Shown: positions 1-7,121 of the stretch, one piece after another
Numbering within the stretch: position 1 is the stretch's first letter
Layout: every line of letters begins with the position of its first letter
Assembly (NCBI GenBank): GCA_037380725.1
Contig: JARRRL010000009.1
Location: forward strand, 1 to 18,789
Direction of reading: 5' to 3'
DNA length: 18,789 nucleotides
Origin: JARRRL01 sp037380725
GTDB lineage: Bacteria > Pseudomonadota > Gammaproteobacteria > Pseudomonadales > JANQJO01
The notes under the pieces: generated by a model
Told to the model about the DNA's origin: nothing
The model's database searches: none
Seen by the model: only the letters and a program-made list of their open reading frames with translations
Program-made: the position numbers and the translations under genes

Positions 1-1
1 T

Positions 2-190
2 TTTGTTTTGTTGGGTGCGATTGTGGTGAGTTTGTTCACTGGCCTTGTCTTTCTGGTGAAAGACAAGGGCCAGAGTCGACGTTTGTTGAATTCATTGATG
101 TGGCGCGTCGGTTTATCCGCCAGTTTGTTAATTCTACTGATTTTTGCCGCCGTGATGGGTTGGATTCAACCGCATAACGTGGGAGGTTAA
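2..190 (+). CDS. DUF2909 small twin-transmembrane protein (5' end outside window)
   Basis: The reading frame is open to the left edge and ends with TAA at 188-190. About 60 residues are visible: a hydrophobic segment, a basic loop with the signature FLVKDKGQSRR, then a second hydrophobic segment ending in GWIQPH. This two-helix pattern with VKDKG and WIQP is typical of the DUF2909 'twin transmembrane' family, which usually lies beside cytochrome c oxidase genes. The TTG at position 8 could start translation, but family members normally have several residues before this point, so the true start probably lies left of the window. It converges on coxC with a 39-bp gap. Its molecular function is unknown; the neighbourhood suggests a link to oxidase assembly (inference). 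Confidence 0.75.
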   Translation, partial: FVLLGAIVVSLFTGLVFLVKDKGQSRRLLNSLMWRVGLSASLLILLIFAAVMGWIQPHNVGG

Positions 191-229
191 GCGCCTTATT
201 TTGTTTAAAACAGTGTTTGAAAACAGCGT

Positions 230-1117
230 CTACAACCAGTACACCACAAAAAAGAGAAAAATCCATACCACGTCGACAAAATGCCAGTACCAGGCGGCGG
301 CTTCGAAGGCAAAATGGTTGTCTGGGTTAAAGTGACCTTTGAGAATGCGGCACCACATAATGAGCAGCAGGGTGGCACCGATGGTAACGTGTAAGCCGTG
401 AAAGCCAGTTAATAAAAAGAAGGTGGAGCCGTAAATGCCCGCGTGCAAGGTTAAGCCCAACGCGTGGTACGCGTGATAATATTCGTAGGCTTGAACACAG
501 AGAAACGTAAAGCCGAGCACAATGCTAATGCCTAAATTGATGACAACCGTGCGGCGTGCATTGGTTTTAATGCCATGGTGTGCGATGGAGAGAAAAATGC
601 CACTGGTGATCAACAGCGCGGTATTTAGAAAAGGTAAGGGCCAGGGACCCATGGCCTGCAAGGTGGTGCCATCCGGTGTTTTGACCAGTGGCCACATGGC
701 CTGAAAGGTGGGCCACAGAACTTCATGCGTCATGGCGTTGCTGCCAGCTCCTCCGAGCCACGGGACAGTCAGTAATCGTGTGTAAAACAAAGCGCCAAAA
801 AAAGCGCCAAAAAACATGACTTCGGAAAAGATGAACCACATCATACCCATGCGGTAGGAGGTGTCCATTTGTTTGCTGTTTAAACCCGCCAAGCTCTCTT
901 TGATGGTATCCCTGAACCAGCCGATCATCATATATACCAGTATGAGAAAGCCGGCGATGAGCAGGTAAAGACCGAGTGAACCTTCGTTTTTCACGAAATC
1001 GGTGCTTTGTTGAATGAAGTTGGCGGCGCCAATGACCGTCACGAACAGGCCGATGGCTGCGATGATGGGCCATTTGCTTTGCTCGGGAATGTAGTATTTG
1101 TTCGGGTGCTCAGACAT
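230..1117 (-). CDS. coxC: Cytochrome c oxidase subunit III
   Basis: 295-residue integral membrane subunit of the aa3-type oxidase. It contains no redox metal and stabilises subunit I and its proton uptake. About seven hydrophobic segments are seen, with family landmarks WFIFSEVMFFGAFF (helix 3), GFHGLHVTIG and the C-terminal AWYWHFVDVVWIFLF. The open frame extends upstream to 1342, but that extension is antisense-like filler inside ctaG. The ATG at 1115-1117, giving MSEHPNKYY, is preceded by GGGAGG at good spacing and fits the family N-terminus. The gene overlaps the end of ctaG by 8 bp, so the two are probably translationally coupled. It is the last gene of the coxB-coxA-ctaG-coxC operon. 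Identity is certain by family motifs and context. Confidence 0.97.
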   Translation of the reverse strand: MSEHPNKYYIPEQSKWPIIAAIGLFVTVIGAANFIQQSTDFVKNEGSLGLYLLIAGFLILVYMMIGWFRDTIKESLAGLNSKQMDTSYRMGMMWFIFSEVMFFGAFFGALFYTRLLTVPWLGGAGSNAMTHEVLWPTFQAMWPLVKTPDGTTLQAMGPWPLPFLNTALLITSGIFLSIAHHGIKTNARRTVVINLGISIVLGFTFLCVQAYEYYHAYHALGLTLHAGIYGSTFFLLTGFHGLHVTIGATLLLIMWCRILKGHFNPDNHFAFEAAAWYWHFVDVVWIFLFFVVYWL

Positions 1118-1799
1118 GCGAAGTGCCTCCCTTGGAACGCGCGTGTGCGGATTGCTGCTTGGGTTTAGGTGTTGTATTTTCTGGAGAAATCGTGGAATCT
1201 TTTGGTGGTGCGATGCGTGAAGTGATGTCGTACAAGCGATAAGACAGGGTGATCGCTTCGACGTCTTCTGGTAAATCAGGGTCAATGTAAAAAACCAATC
1301 CCATGTCTTTCCCTTCAAAGGGAGCGAGCGATTGTTGCTCAAAACAAAAACACTGGGTTTTTTTCAGATACGGTATGGCTTGGGCTGGTGAAATGGACGG
1401 TATGGCCTGAGTGGTTACCGCCGTGTTATTGGGGTTTTCCAAGCGAAAAATTATGTGATGAATGCGACCGAGATTGGTCGTGATGCTGCGTATTTTGGGG
1501 TAAAACGGCCACGGGACATCTGTGCTGGTGTCCGCGATAAATTGCACGGTTACCGTTCGATTTAAGGGGTCAACACGGGGAGCGCCCGTGTCATCTGTCC
1601 AGGCTGTTGTGGCGACACGCCCGGTGTTGTCGTACTTACCATTTAATCCTGTGATCTCGCAGAACACGTCGTACAGGGGAGGCAGCAGAAACACGGCAAA
1701 GCAGAACATCCCCAAGGCCCAGAAGACTAACTTCAGGACGAGCGCACGGTGTGTGGCGGGTTTGGGTGGAGCGGTGGCGTTTGGGGTGTTCTGGGACAT
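1110..1799 (-). CDS. ctaG: Cytochrome c oxidase assembly protein CtaG/Cox11 (copper chaperone)
   Basis: 229-residue Cox11-family protein that delivers copper to the CuB centre of subunit I. One N-terminal transmembrane helix (about residues 19-41) anchors it in the inner membrane, and the rest is a periplasmic immunoglobulin-like domain. The copper-binding CFCF motif is at residues 150-153 (Cys150, Cys152) and the third conserved cysteine, Cys47, follows the helix. The proline- and lysine-rich tail (about 199-229) is low in conservation. It starts 10 bp after coxA ends and overlaps coxC by 8 bp. Its position between subunits I and III is the standard proteobacterial arrangement. Confidence 0.96.
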   Translation of the reverse strand: MSQNTPNATAPPKPATHRALVLKLVFWALGMFCFAVFLLPPLYDVFCEITGLNGKYDNTGRVATTAWTDDTGAPRVDPLNRTVTVQFIADTSTDVPWPFYPKIRSITTNLGRIHHIIFRLENPNNTAVTTQAIPSISPAQAIPYLKKTQCFCFEQQSLAPFEGKDMGLVFYIDPDLPEDVEAITLSYRLYDITSRIAPPKDSTISPENTTPKPKQQSAHARSKGGTSHV

Positions 1800-1809
1800 G
1801 CTGATTCGC

Positions 1810-3378
1810 CTAATGTACGGTGGGTGGCGTGCTAAAGGTGTGGTAGGGGGTTGGTGAAGGGAGTGTCCACTCTAGGCCTTCTGCACCTTCCCATACTTGA
1901 TGGTCGACTTTTTTTCCTTTGCGTTGCACGCACGCTTTCCACAGCACGGCCACTAACAGCAATTGACTCAAACCAAAGCCAAAACCGCCAATACTGATCC
2001 AAAAATTGAAATCAGCAAATTGCAGTCCGTAATCGGGTATGCGGCGAGGCATGCCCGCTAATCCGATGAAATGCATGGGGAAAAACAGCAGATTGACAAA
2101 GACGACTGAACACCAAAAGTGCCATTTGGCCAGCGTGATATCAAACATGACGCCTGTCCATTTTGGTAGCCAATAATATACGCCAGCCATAATGCCAAAG
2201 ACCGCGCCGGTCACCAGCACGTAATGGAAGTGCGCCACCACAAAATACGTATCGTGATATTGCTGATCCGCCGGGGTTATTGCCAGCATCAATCCCGATA
2301 ATCCACCGATGGTAAACAGCACCACAAAAGCCAGCGCGAACAACATGGGTACCTCAAAGGTCATGGAGCCTTGCCAGATGGTTGCGATCCAGTTAAACAC
2401 TTTGACGCCGGTGGGTACGGCAATCAGCATCGTCATGTACATGAAAAACAAGCTGCCAGCCAGCGGTAATCCAACGGTGAACATGTGATGCGCCCAAACG
2501 AGAAAAGAAAGCAGCGCGATGGAAGCGGTGGCGTAGACCATAGAAGCATAGCCAAAAAGGGGTTTTCGCGCGAAGGTAGGTAAAATGGCGGAGATGATGC
2601 CGAAAGACGGTAATATCATGATGTACACTTCGGGGTGTCCGAAAAACCAAAAAACGTGTTGAAACAGGACAGGGTCACCGCCGCCGGCGGCATCGAAAAA
2701 GCTGGTGCCAAAGTGTCGGTCGGTCAGTAGCATGGTGACGGTGCCGGCTAAGACGGGCATAACGGCAATCAGCAAAAAGGCAGTGATCAACCACGTCCAA
2801 ACAAAGAGCGGCATTTTCATGAGTGTCATGCCAGGGGCGCGCAGATTGAGGATCGTAACGATGACGTTAATGGCGCCCATGATGGAGGAAATGCCCATCA
2901 GGTGAACAGAAAAAATAAAAAAATCGGTGCTGGCTGGGCCGTATTTGGATGACAGAGGGGCATAGAAAGTCCAACCAAAGTTCGGGGCTGGTCCGCCGCC
3001 CAGCATGGACGCGATGACCGATGAAATTAAAATCGTAAATGCAAAAGGTAAAATCCAAAAGCTCCAATTATTCAAGCGTGGCAGGGCCATGTCGGGTGCG
3101 CCAATCATCAGGGGGATCAGCCAGTTTGCTAAGCCGACAAAGGCGGGCATCACCGCGCCAAAAACCATGACCAGTCCGTGGACGGTTGTCATTTGATTAA
3201 AAAAATCGGGGGCAACAAGTTGCAAGCCGGGATACATGAGTTCGGCGCGAATGACCATGGCCATGAGCCCACCGATCAAAAACAGGGTGAAAGATAAAAC
3301 CAAGTACATCGTGCCGATGTCTTTGTGATTTGTGGTAAACAGCCAACGGCTGAAGCCTGTGGGGTGATGATCGCTCAT
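1810..3378 (-). CDS. coxA: Cytochrome c oxidase subunit I (heme-copper oxygen reductase, A type)
   Basis: 522-residue catalytic subunit that reduces O2 to water at the heme a3/CuB centre and pumps protons. Metal ligands are all present: His67 (TVHGLV) and His385 for heme a, His383 (AHFHY) for heme a3, and His248, His297 and His298 for CuB. Tyr252 of HPEVY would form the His-Tyr cross-link. Asp96 (GAPD), the adjacent Asn residues, and Glu250 of HPEVY indicate an intact D-channel of the A1 type. Lys326 (PTGVK) marks the K-channel. The ATG at 3376-3378 has AAGGA eight bases upstream. It follows coxB after a 124-bp spacer that holds a hairpin. Confidence 0.99.
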   Translation of the reverse strand: MSDHHPTGFSRWLFTTNHKDIGTMYLVLSFTLFLIGGLMAMVIRAELMYPGLQLVAPDFFNQMTTVHGLVMVFGAVMPAFVGLANWLIPLMIGAPDMALPRLNNWSFWILPFAFTILISSVIASMLGGGPAPNFGWTFYAPLSSKYGPASTDFFIFSVHLMGISSIMGAINVIVTILNLRAPGMTLMKMPLFVWTWLITAFLLIAVMPVLAGTVTMLLTDRHFGTSFFDAAGGGDPVLFQHVFWFFGHPEVYIMILPSFGIISAILPTFARKPLFGYASMVYATASIALLSFLVWAHHMFTVGLPLAGSLFFMYMTMLIAVPTGVKVFNWIATIWQGSMTFEVPMLFALAFVVLFTIGGLSGLMLAITPADQQYHDTYFVVAHFHYVLVTGAVFGIMAGVYYWLPKWTGVMFDITLAKWHFWCSVVFVNLLFFPMHFIGLAGMPRRIPDYGLQFADFNFWISIGGFGFGLSQLLLVAVLWKACVQRKGKKVDHQVWEGAEGLEWTLPSPTPYHTFSTPPTVH

Positions 3379-3410
3379 AAATGTCGTCCTTCGTATGGGC
3401 TGTATCCTGA

Positions 3411-3438
3411 TTTACGGTTGTAAAGCCGCTGCCGTAAA
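3411..3438 (-). other. Hairpin in the coxB-coxA spacer
   Basis: A perfect 7-bp inverted repeat (TTTACGG at 3411-3417, CCGTAAA at 3432-3438) with a 14-base loop lies in the 124-bp spacer between coxB and coxA. No T tract follows on the coding strand, so it is not a classical terminator. It could be an RNA-processing or stability element between subunit II and I messages (inference). The rest of the spacer shows only loose repeats of a CGTAAAA-like motif and no gene. Confidence 0.35.
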
Positions 3439-3502
3439 ACCATTTTCGTTAAGCCATTCTCGTAAAAATCGTTGCAAAATAATGTCAAAGCGGGGCTGCG
3501 CC

Positions 3503-4723
3503 TCACTGATCGTGTACCACGTCTTTGGGCTGCACCAACTGCCCGGTGTTGTTCCCCCAGGCGTTTCGCTCGTAGGTGATGATGGCGGCCAATGTTTTGG
3601 GCGGCAGTAAATCTTTAAATGCAGGCATTGCGTTGCGTCCATTGCGAACAACATTGATGTGTTCCCCGATGCGTTCGGGTTGAGTGGCGATGTCCGCCTG
3701 AGCCAGCGCTGGGATGGCACCGCCACCTTGGCCGTTGGGTTGGTGGCATACGGCGCATGTTGTTAAATAAGCTTGTTCCCCTTCTTCCAGTAAAGTTTCC
3801 ATTGCGAAGGTGGCGTCAACGCTGTTGGCGGCTTCTTCCGCTGCAATGCGCTGGGCTTCTTGGCTGTCCGCCAGCCATTGCTCGAAATCGGCGGGGCGGC
3901 GTGCGTCGACGACGATGGGCATGAAACCGTGGCCTTTACCGCAGAGCTCCGTACACTGTCCGCGATAGATGCCCTCTTTGCCTTCGGGTACAAGCGTCCA
4001 GATTTCATTGATAAAACCGGGTATTGCATCGCGCTTCACGCCAAATTCAGGTACGTACCAGGAATGAATCACGTCATCGGCGGTGATGAGGAATCGGATT
4101 TTCTTGCCCGTGGGTATCACCACAGGTTTGTCGACTTCCAGTAGGTAGTTGACGTCTTTGTTAGTGGCTTTTGGGGCTTCACCGCTGTAGTTAGCCAAAC
4201 CCAGGGGAAACAGGCCTGATGCGCGCAGTGGTGTTTCATACGCTTCGCGAGGTGTGCTGAGCTGTGACTCGAAGCTAAGCTTTAGGGAGTTGTCATTTTC
4301 ATAGATGAGGTATTCATAATGCCATTTCCATTGACGTCCGGTTACTTTGATGGTGAGCGCCGATTCGCGCGTGTCAACCATATTTTTGAGTACCCGTGTA
4401 GCGGGAATGGCCATCAGAATAAGTATCACAAAAGGGATAATGGTCCAGGTCAGCTCGATCAGGGTGCTTTCGTGGAATTGAGCGGCTTTGTGACCTTTTG
4501 ATTTGCGGTGTTTCAGTACGGCGTAAAGCATGAAGATGAAAACGCCAGCACCGATTGCAGTGCAGGTATACAACATTAAACGGTGGAGGTGGAAAACGTC
4601 TTGACTGATTTGAGTGACGCCGGGTGTGAGATCGTATTGCAGTTCTGCAAACAGTGGCCTGCTCAGTATTCCGGGAACGACAGCCAGTAACGGGCGTAGC
4701 CATGTGGTAGTAATTCGGTCCAT
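3503..4723 (-). CDS. coxB: Cytochrome c oxidase subunit II with fused C-terminal cytochrome c domain
   Basis: 406-residue subunit II that takes electrons from donor cytochrome or quinol-derived carriers to CuA. A signal peptide ends near RPLFA, followed by two transmembrane helices and a periplasmic cupredoxin domain. The CuA ligands are His220, Cys257, Glu259, Cys261, His265 and Met268 (CTELCGKGH). A helical linker leads to a class I cytochrome c domain with CAVCH (Cys323, Cys326, His327) and distal Met366 (NAMPAF). The fusion makes this a caa3-like enzyme, as in Pseudomonas-type CoxB. A GTG at 4735 is in frame, but AGGGAG overlaps it. The same AGGGAG sits about 11 bases before the ATG at 4721-4723, so I chose that ATG. 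First gene of the operon. Confidence 0.97.
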   Translation of the reverse strand: MDRITTTWLRPLLAVVPGILSRPLFAELQYDLTPGVTQISQDVFHLHRLMLYTCTAIGAGVFIFMLYAVLKHRKSKGHKAAQFHESTLIELTWTIIPFVILILMAIPATRVLKNMVDTRESALTIKVTGRQWKWHYEYLIYENDNSLKLSFESQLSTPREAYETPLRASGLFPLGLANYSGEAPKATNKDVNYLLEVDKPVVIPTGKKIRFLITADDVIHSWYVPEFGVKRDAIPGFINEIWTLVPEGKEGIYRGQCTELCGKGHGFMPIVVDARRPADFEQWLADSQEAQRIAAEEAANSVDATFAMETLLEEGEQAYLTTCAVCHQPNGQGGGAIPALAQADIATQPERIGEHINVVRNGRNAMPAFKDLLPPKTLAAIITYERNAWGNNTGQLVQPKDVVHDQ

Positions 4724-4755
4724 ATGTGCGTTCACTCCCTAATGTTGTTGTGCCA

Positions 4756-4787
4756 CGTGTTGGGCCCGCATTGTGTTGAACCCGCAT
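4756..4787. repeat. 16-bp imperfect tandem repeat in the coxB leader
   Basis: Two adjacent 16-base units, CGTGTTGGGCCCGCAT (4756-4771) and TGTGTTGAACCCGCAT (4772-4787), match at 13 of 16 positions. If transcription starts near 4897, the repeat lies in the 5' untranslated leader of coxB. Function unknown. Confidence 0.5.
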
Positions 4788-4897
4788 CGTATGACGTCTT
4801 GGTGTAGCGGTCTTGGTCGTTTTTGTCGAGATCTTGTCAGGCAGTGGCTTAAGTGCGGGCATCAGGAGGCCGCATCCCTTGGGCCATTCACCTCGGG

Positions 4898-4933
4898 CTA
4901 TATATTATATAGACCTATAGAACACGATGTATA
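4898..4933 (-). promoter_or_regulatory. Candidate coxB promoter with palindromic -10 region
   Basis: On the minus strand a perfect TATAAT (4904-4909) is preceded, 18 bases upstream, by TATACA (4928-4933, 4 of 6 to the -35 consensus). The -10 box lies inside a 15-base palindrome, CTATATA-T-TATATAG (4898-4912), which could be an operator. Transcription would start near 4897, giving a leader of about 175 nt before coxB. The -10 box is seen directly; promoter activity is inferred. Confidence 0.45.
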
Positions 4934-5211
4934 GCAAGTGAGCAAGCTGGTAAACCATTATTTTTGTAGGCGCTTTAATTTGAAAGTACAGACAGGTAGA
5001 CGTCTACACGGTGGATGGTGCGGATGAACGGGAATGATCGTTTGTGGCGGCTCGTATTGGACACCGTTGTTGTGCTGGAGACAGTTGTTGTGTGGGATAC
5101 TTGAGGCATAGAATGGCGGGTTATCGTGCTAGTCAGTCAGCCAGTCGTGATGTTATTCTAGATGGCCTTTTCATTGTTGATTGTTGTTGAATAATTGGGA
5201 GAGTGTTAAAC

Positions 5212-5586
5212 GTGAGTGATACGGGATCACCAGAACCGAAGACTGATAAGAATGTCTATCGAATTCTTTTTATTAGCCAAGGTGAGGTGTATGAGGTCTA
5301 CGCGCGTGAAATTTACCAAAGTGAGTTATACGGCTTTATTGAGGTAGAACAATTCTTGTTCGGAAGTCGGACACAGTTGGTGGTTGATCCGGGTGAGGAA
5401 AAGCTCAAAACGGAGATGGCGGGTGTTGCACGTAGCTATATCCCCGTTCATTTGGTGCTGCGCATCGATGAAGTGGAGAAAGAAGGGGTGCCAAAGGTGA
5501 CAGAAGTCCGTGGTGTGGGCAATGTCATGCCATTTGCACCGGTTGGGAATCCGGGCGGTTCAACGTTAGGTCCTAAGAAACATTAG
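5212..5586 (+). CDS. DUF1820 family protein
   Basis: 124-residue soluble protein. The core reads YRILFISQGEVYEVYAR, then GFIEVEQFLFG, VVDPGEEKLKTEMAGV and RSYIPVHLVLRIDEVEKEG. This is the conserved pattern of the DUF1820 family, widespread in gammaproteobacteria and without an assigned reaction. The C-terminus is a short Gly/Pro-rich tail. An in-frame GTG at 5203 overlaps the Shine-Dalgarno GGGAGAG (5197-5203). The GTG at 5212 sits 10 bases after GGGAG and gives MSDTGSPEPK, so I prefer it. It stands alone, divergent from the oxidase operon. Confidence 0.88.
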   Translation: MSDTGSPEPKTDKNVYRILFISQGEVYEVYAREIYQSELYGFIEVEQFLFGSRTQLVVDPGEEKLKTEMAGVARSYIPVHLVLRIDEVEKEGVPKVTEVRGVGNVMPFAPVGNPGGSTLGPKKH

Positions 5587-5655
5587 TCCTCTGATCCATA
5601 TGAATGCACTAAAATAGGTGACGGGATGTGAAAATATCTTTTTTTGCATTCAATT

Positions 5656-5685
5656 AAAACACGCCGCAACGCGTTTTCTTTTCTG
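5656..5685 (+). terminator. Weak terminator candidate after the DUF1820 gene
   Basis: AAAACACG (5657-5664) can pair with CGCGTTTT (5670-5677) around a short loop with one mismatch, followed by a T-rich tail CTTTTCT. The stem is mostly A-T and imperfect, so this is tentative. It lies about 70 bases after the stop codon. Confidence 0.25.
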
Positions 5686-5730
5686 ATTGTTTCATTGTGG
5701 TCCATACTGTTTCTGAGACATGTGTCACGT

Positions 5731-5757
5731 TGTCAGATCGATGTCATTATTCTGACA
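5731..5757. promoter_or_regulatory. TGTCAGA inverted repeat upstream of the 66-residue ORF
   Basis: TGTCAGA (5731-5737) and TCTGACA (5751-5757) form a perfect 7-bp inverted repeat with 13 bases between. Centre-to-centre spacing of 20 bases is near two helical turns, which suits a dimeric regulator. Additional TGTCA copies lie at 5723-5727 and 5742-5746. A TTGTCA (5730-5735) could serve as a -35 box, but no good -10 box follows at the right distance. Operator function is inferred. Confidence 0.35.
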
Positions 5758-5815
5758 GCATGAAGATGCACCCTTGGGTGTGCTCGCTTGAAATTATGGA
5801 ACTGGAGACGCCAAA

Positions 5816-6016
5816 ATGGAACTGCTTTCCGACAACGTGGATCGGCGTCGCGTTGAGCAAAACAATGCGCTGCGCCAAAAGCTCTGTCAGGAAATTCAAG
5901 AATTTTCATCTCGCTTACAAGAGATGAAGCCCTTGCGCACGGAATTACAGAAAGTGTTGGCCTGTAATTACCTTGAAATGATTGAGTCGCGCGAAGAACT
6001 TTTAGGCTTGTTGTGA
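5816..6016 (+). CDS. Small helical hypothetical protein (66 aa)
   Basis: I do not recognise this protein. It is 66 residues, highly charged and almost free of helix breakers (one proline), and runs from MELLSDNVDRRR to REELLGLL. The sequence looks like one or two long amphipathic helices or a short coiled coil. There are two cysteines (CQEI and LACNY) and no signal peptide. GGAG at 5804-5807 lies eight bases before the ATG, a good ribosome binding site, which is the main reason to accept this ORF over the overlapping one in another frame. A regulatory-looking inverted repeat lies upstream and a perfect hairpin begins 10 bases after the stop. It could be an adaptor or chaperone-like helical hairpin, but that is only a guess from shape. 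Confidence 0.6.
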   Translation: MELLSDNVDRRRVEQNNALRQKLCQEIQEFSSRLQEMKPLRTELQKVLACNYLEMIESREELLGLL

Positions 6017-6025
6017 GGTGCTGAA

Positions 6026-6058
6026 CATCAAGAGCGCTCTGAAAGAGCGCTCTTGATG
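6026..6058. terminator. Perfect 15-bp hairpin between convergent genes
   Basis: The arms 6026-6040 and 6044-6058 are exactly complementary with a 3-base loop (GAA). Each arm contains AGAGCGCTCT, which is itself a palindrome. It lies 10 bases after the 66-residue ORF and 20 bases before the end of the porin gene, so it could end or protect transcripts from both sides. There is no T tract on either side, so termination would be atypical; transcript-end stabilisation is an alternative. Confidence 0.6.
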
Positions 6059-6077
6059 GATGTGCCTGGATTCGTTG

Positions 6078-7121
6078 TTAAAAATGCTTACGAATACCGA
6101 CGCCAAAGATTGTGATATCTATATCTGAGGTGCCTATGTCTCGACTCGTTTGGTTAAACTCGGCGTAGACGGTTGTTGTTTTTGTATAGTGTTTGTCAAC
6201 ACCCAATGATATGTTTGAGCTTTCCAGCAGTGTTGTGCCTGCTGCGTTTTCAGTTTCTGAATCCGCGTATTGTGCTTTGAGTACGGTGCCATTTAGATCA
6301 TAGGCTGCGCTCAGTAAGAAACCAGTGATTTTTTCATCCGTGTTGGATTCTTCTGAGTTTTGGAAGACGGCACCCAGTTTGACGGCGTTTAATTTAATGC
6401 CGCCTACGAGTTGCCAGGTGTCGTAAACGCCCATACTGACTAGGCTTCCACTGTTGTATTGAACGCCATCGTCGTAGCCAAAGCCCAGATACACATTATC
6501 CATGTTATACGTGGCGTTGAACGACACGGCGTCACCGATGCCGTCTTCCAAGCCCGTTTTGCCATCGATGTTGGCCCCTTCGCCTTGTATCAGACCCAAT
6601 TGCAGAGCGATGGCGTCGGCGATGGTTGGAGACGTGTAATTGATTTGGTTACCTTTGCGTTCTTCGCCCACCAAGGTGGTCTTTAAGTCACCTTCGTGGT
6701 CACCGAACAGATCCACTTTACCTTGTGACTTTTTCAGTGGGGTGTCTATGCGTCCGAGGCGGAGCGTACCAAAGTTTCCGCGTAGGCCAACATACTGTTC
6801 ACGCGCTTTGAGAAAGTCGCTGTCGCTACTGTCGTTGACGCTATCTTCTTCAGGATCAATTTCAAGTTCATATTTATAAATGGCGCAAAAATCATCGGAC
6901 AGATGTTCTTTGCCTTTCAAGCCAAGAATGGATGTGTAACTCTCCACTTCCCATTGATCGGTTGAGGTTGTGCCGTTATCTGTATCACTGTTTTGAACGG
7001 CAATATCAAACGAACCATATATTCGTGGTGCGCCGTGGTGTGCGTAAGGGGTTGCAGTTGCAACGCTGGACGCAACTAAGGCGACGCCACTGAGTATCCC
7101 CACAACGGTATGCTTACCCAT
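6078..7121 (-). CDS. Gram-negative trimeric porin
   Basis: 347-residue outer-membrane beta-barrel protein of the general porin family (Porin_4 type) for diffusion of small solutes. The signal peptide MGKHTVVGIL... ends near ATA (residue 23). RIYGSFDIAV forms the first strand. Later landmarks are SILGLKGKEHL, and REQYVGLRGNFGTLRLGRIDTP, which corresponds to the conserved constriction-side strand. The C-terminus GVGIRKHF ends in phenylalanine, as needed for BAM-dependent insertion. An in-frame GTG at 7148 has a Shine-Dalgarno directly abutting it. The ATG at 7119-7121 has AGGAG eight bases upstream and gives a proper signal peptide, so I chose it. One cysteine (Cys79) is unusual for a mature porin. 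Substrate preference cannot be told. Confidence 0.93.
   Translation of the reverse strand: MGKHTVVGILSGVALVASSVATATPYAHHGAPRIYGSFDIAVQNSDTDNGTTSTDQWEVESYTSILGLKGKEHLSDDFCAIYKYELEIDPEEDSVNDSSDSDFLKAREQYVGLRGNFGTLRLGRIDTPLKKSQGKVDLFGDHEGDLKTTLVGEERKGNQINYTSPTIADAIALQLGLIQGEGANIDGKTGLEDGIGDAVSFNATYNMDNVYLGFGYDDGVQYNSGSLVSMGVYDTWQLVGGIKLNAVKLGAVFQNSEESNTDEKITGFLLSAAYDLNGTVLKAQYADSETENAAGTTLLESSNISLGVDKHYTKTTTVYAEFNQTSRDIGTSDIDITIFGVGIRKHF

Larger units (their letters stand above)
4724..5211. promoter_or_regulatory. Divergent intergenic region between coxB and the DUF1820 gene
   Basis: 488 bp without a convincing gene. From left to right it holds the coxB Shine-Dalgarno (about 4736-4740), a 16-bp imperfect tandem repeat at 4756-4787, a coxB-facing promoter candidate at 4904-4933 within a palindrome, and a spaced repeat of GTTGTTGTG at 5066-5074 and 5084-5092. 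The DUF1820 Shine-Dalgarno GGGAG is at 5197-5201. I could not find a convincing -35/-10 pair for the rightward gene. Confidence 0.5.

Noticed and set aside
1118..1342. Upstream extension of the coxC frame (75 more residues)
   Set aside because: It lies fully inside ctaG, is not membrane-like, and the ATG at 1117 has the Shine-Dalgarno and the family N-terminus.
4374..4862. 162-codon minus-strand ORF spanning the coxB start
   Set aside because: Mostly a shadow of coxB in another frame; composition is Arg/Thr/His-rich and no ribosome binding site is seen.
5697..5927. 76-codon ORF (+) overlapping the small helical gene
   Set aside because: Different frame from 5816-6016, no Shine-Dalgarno at its start, and Cys/Trp-rich composition typical of a shadow frame.
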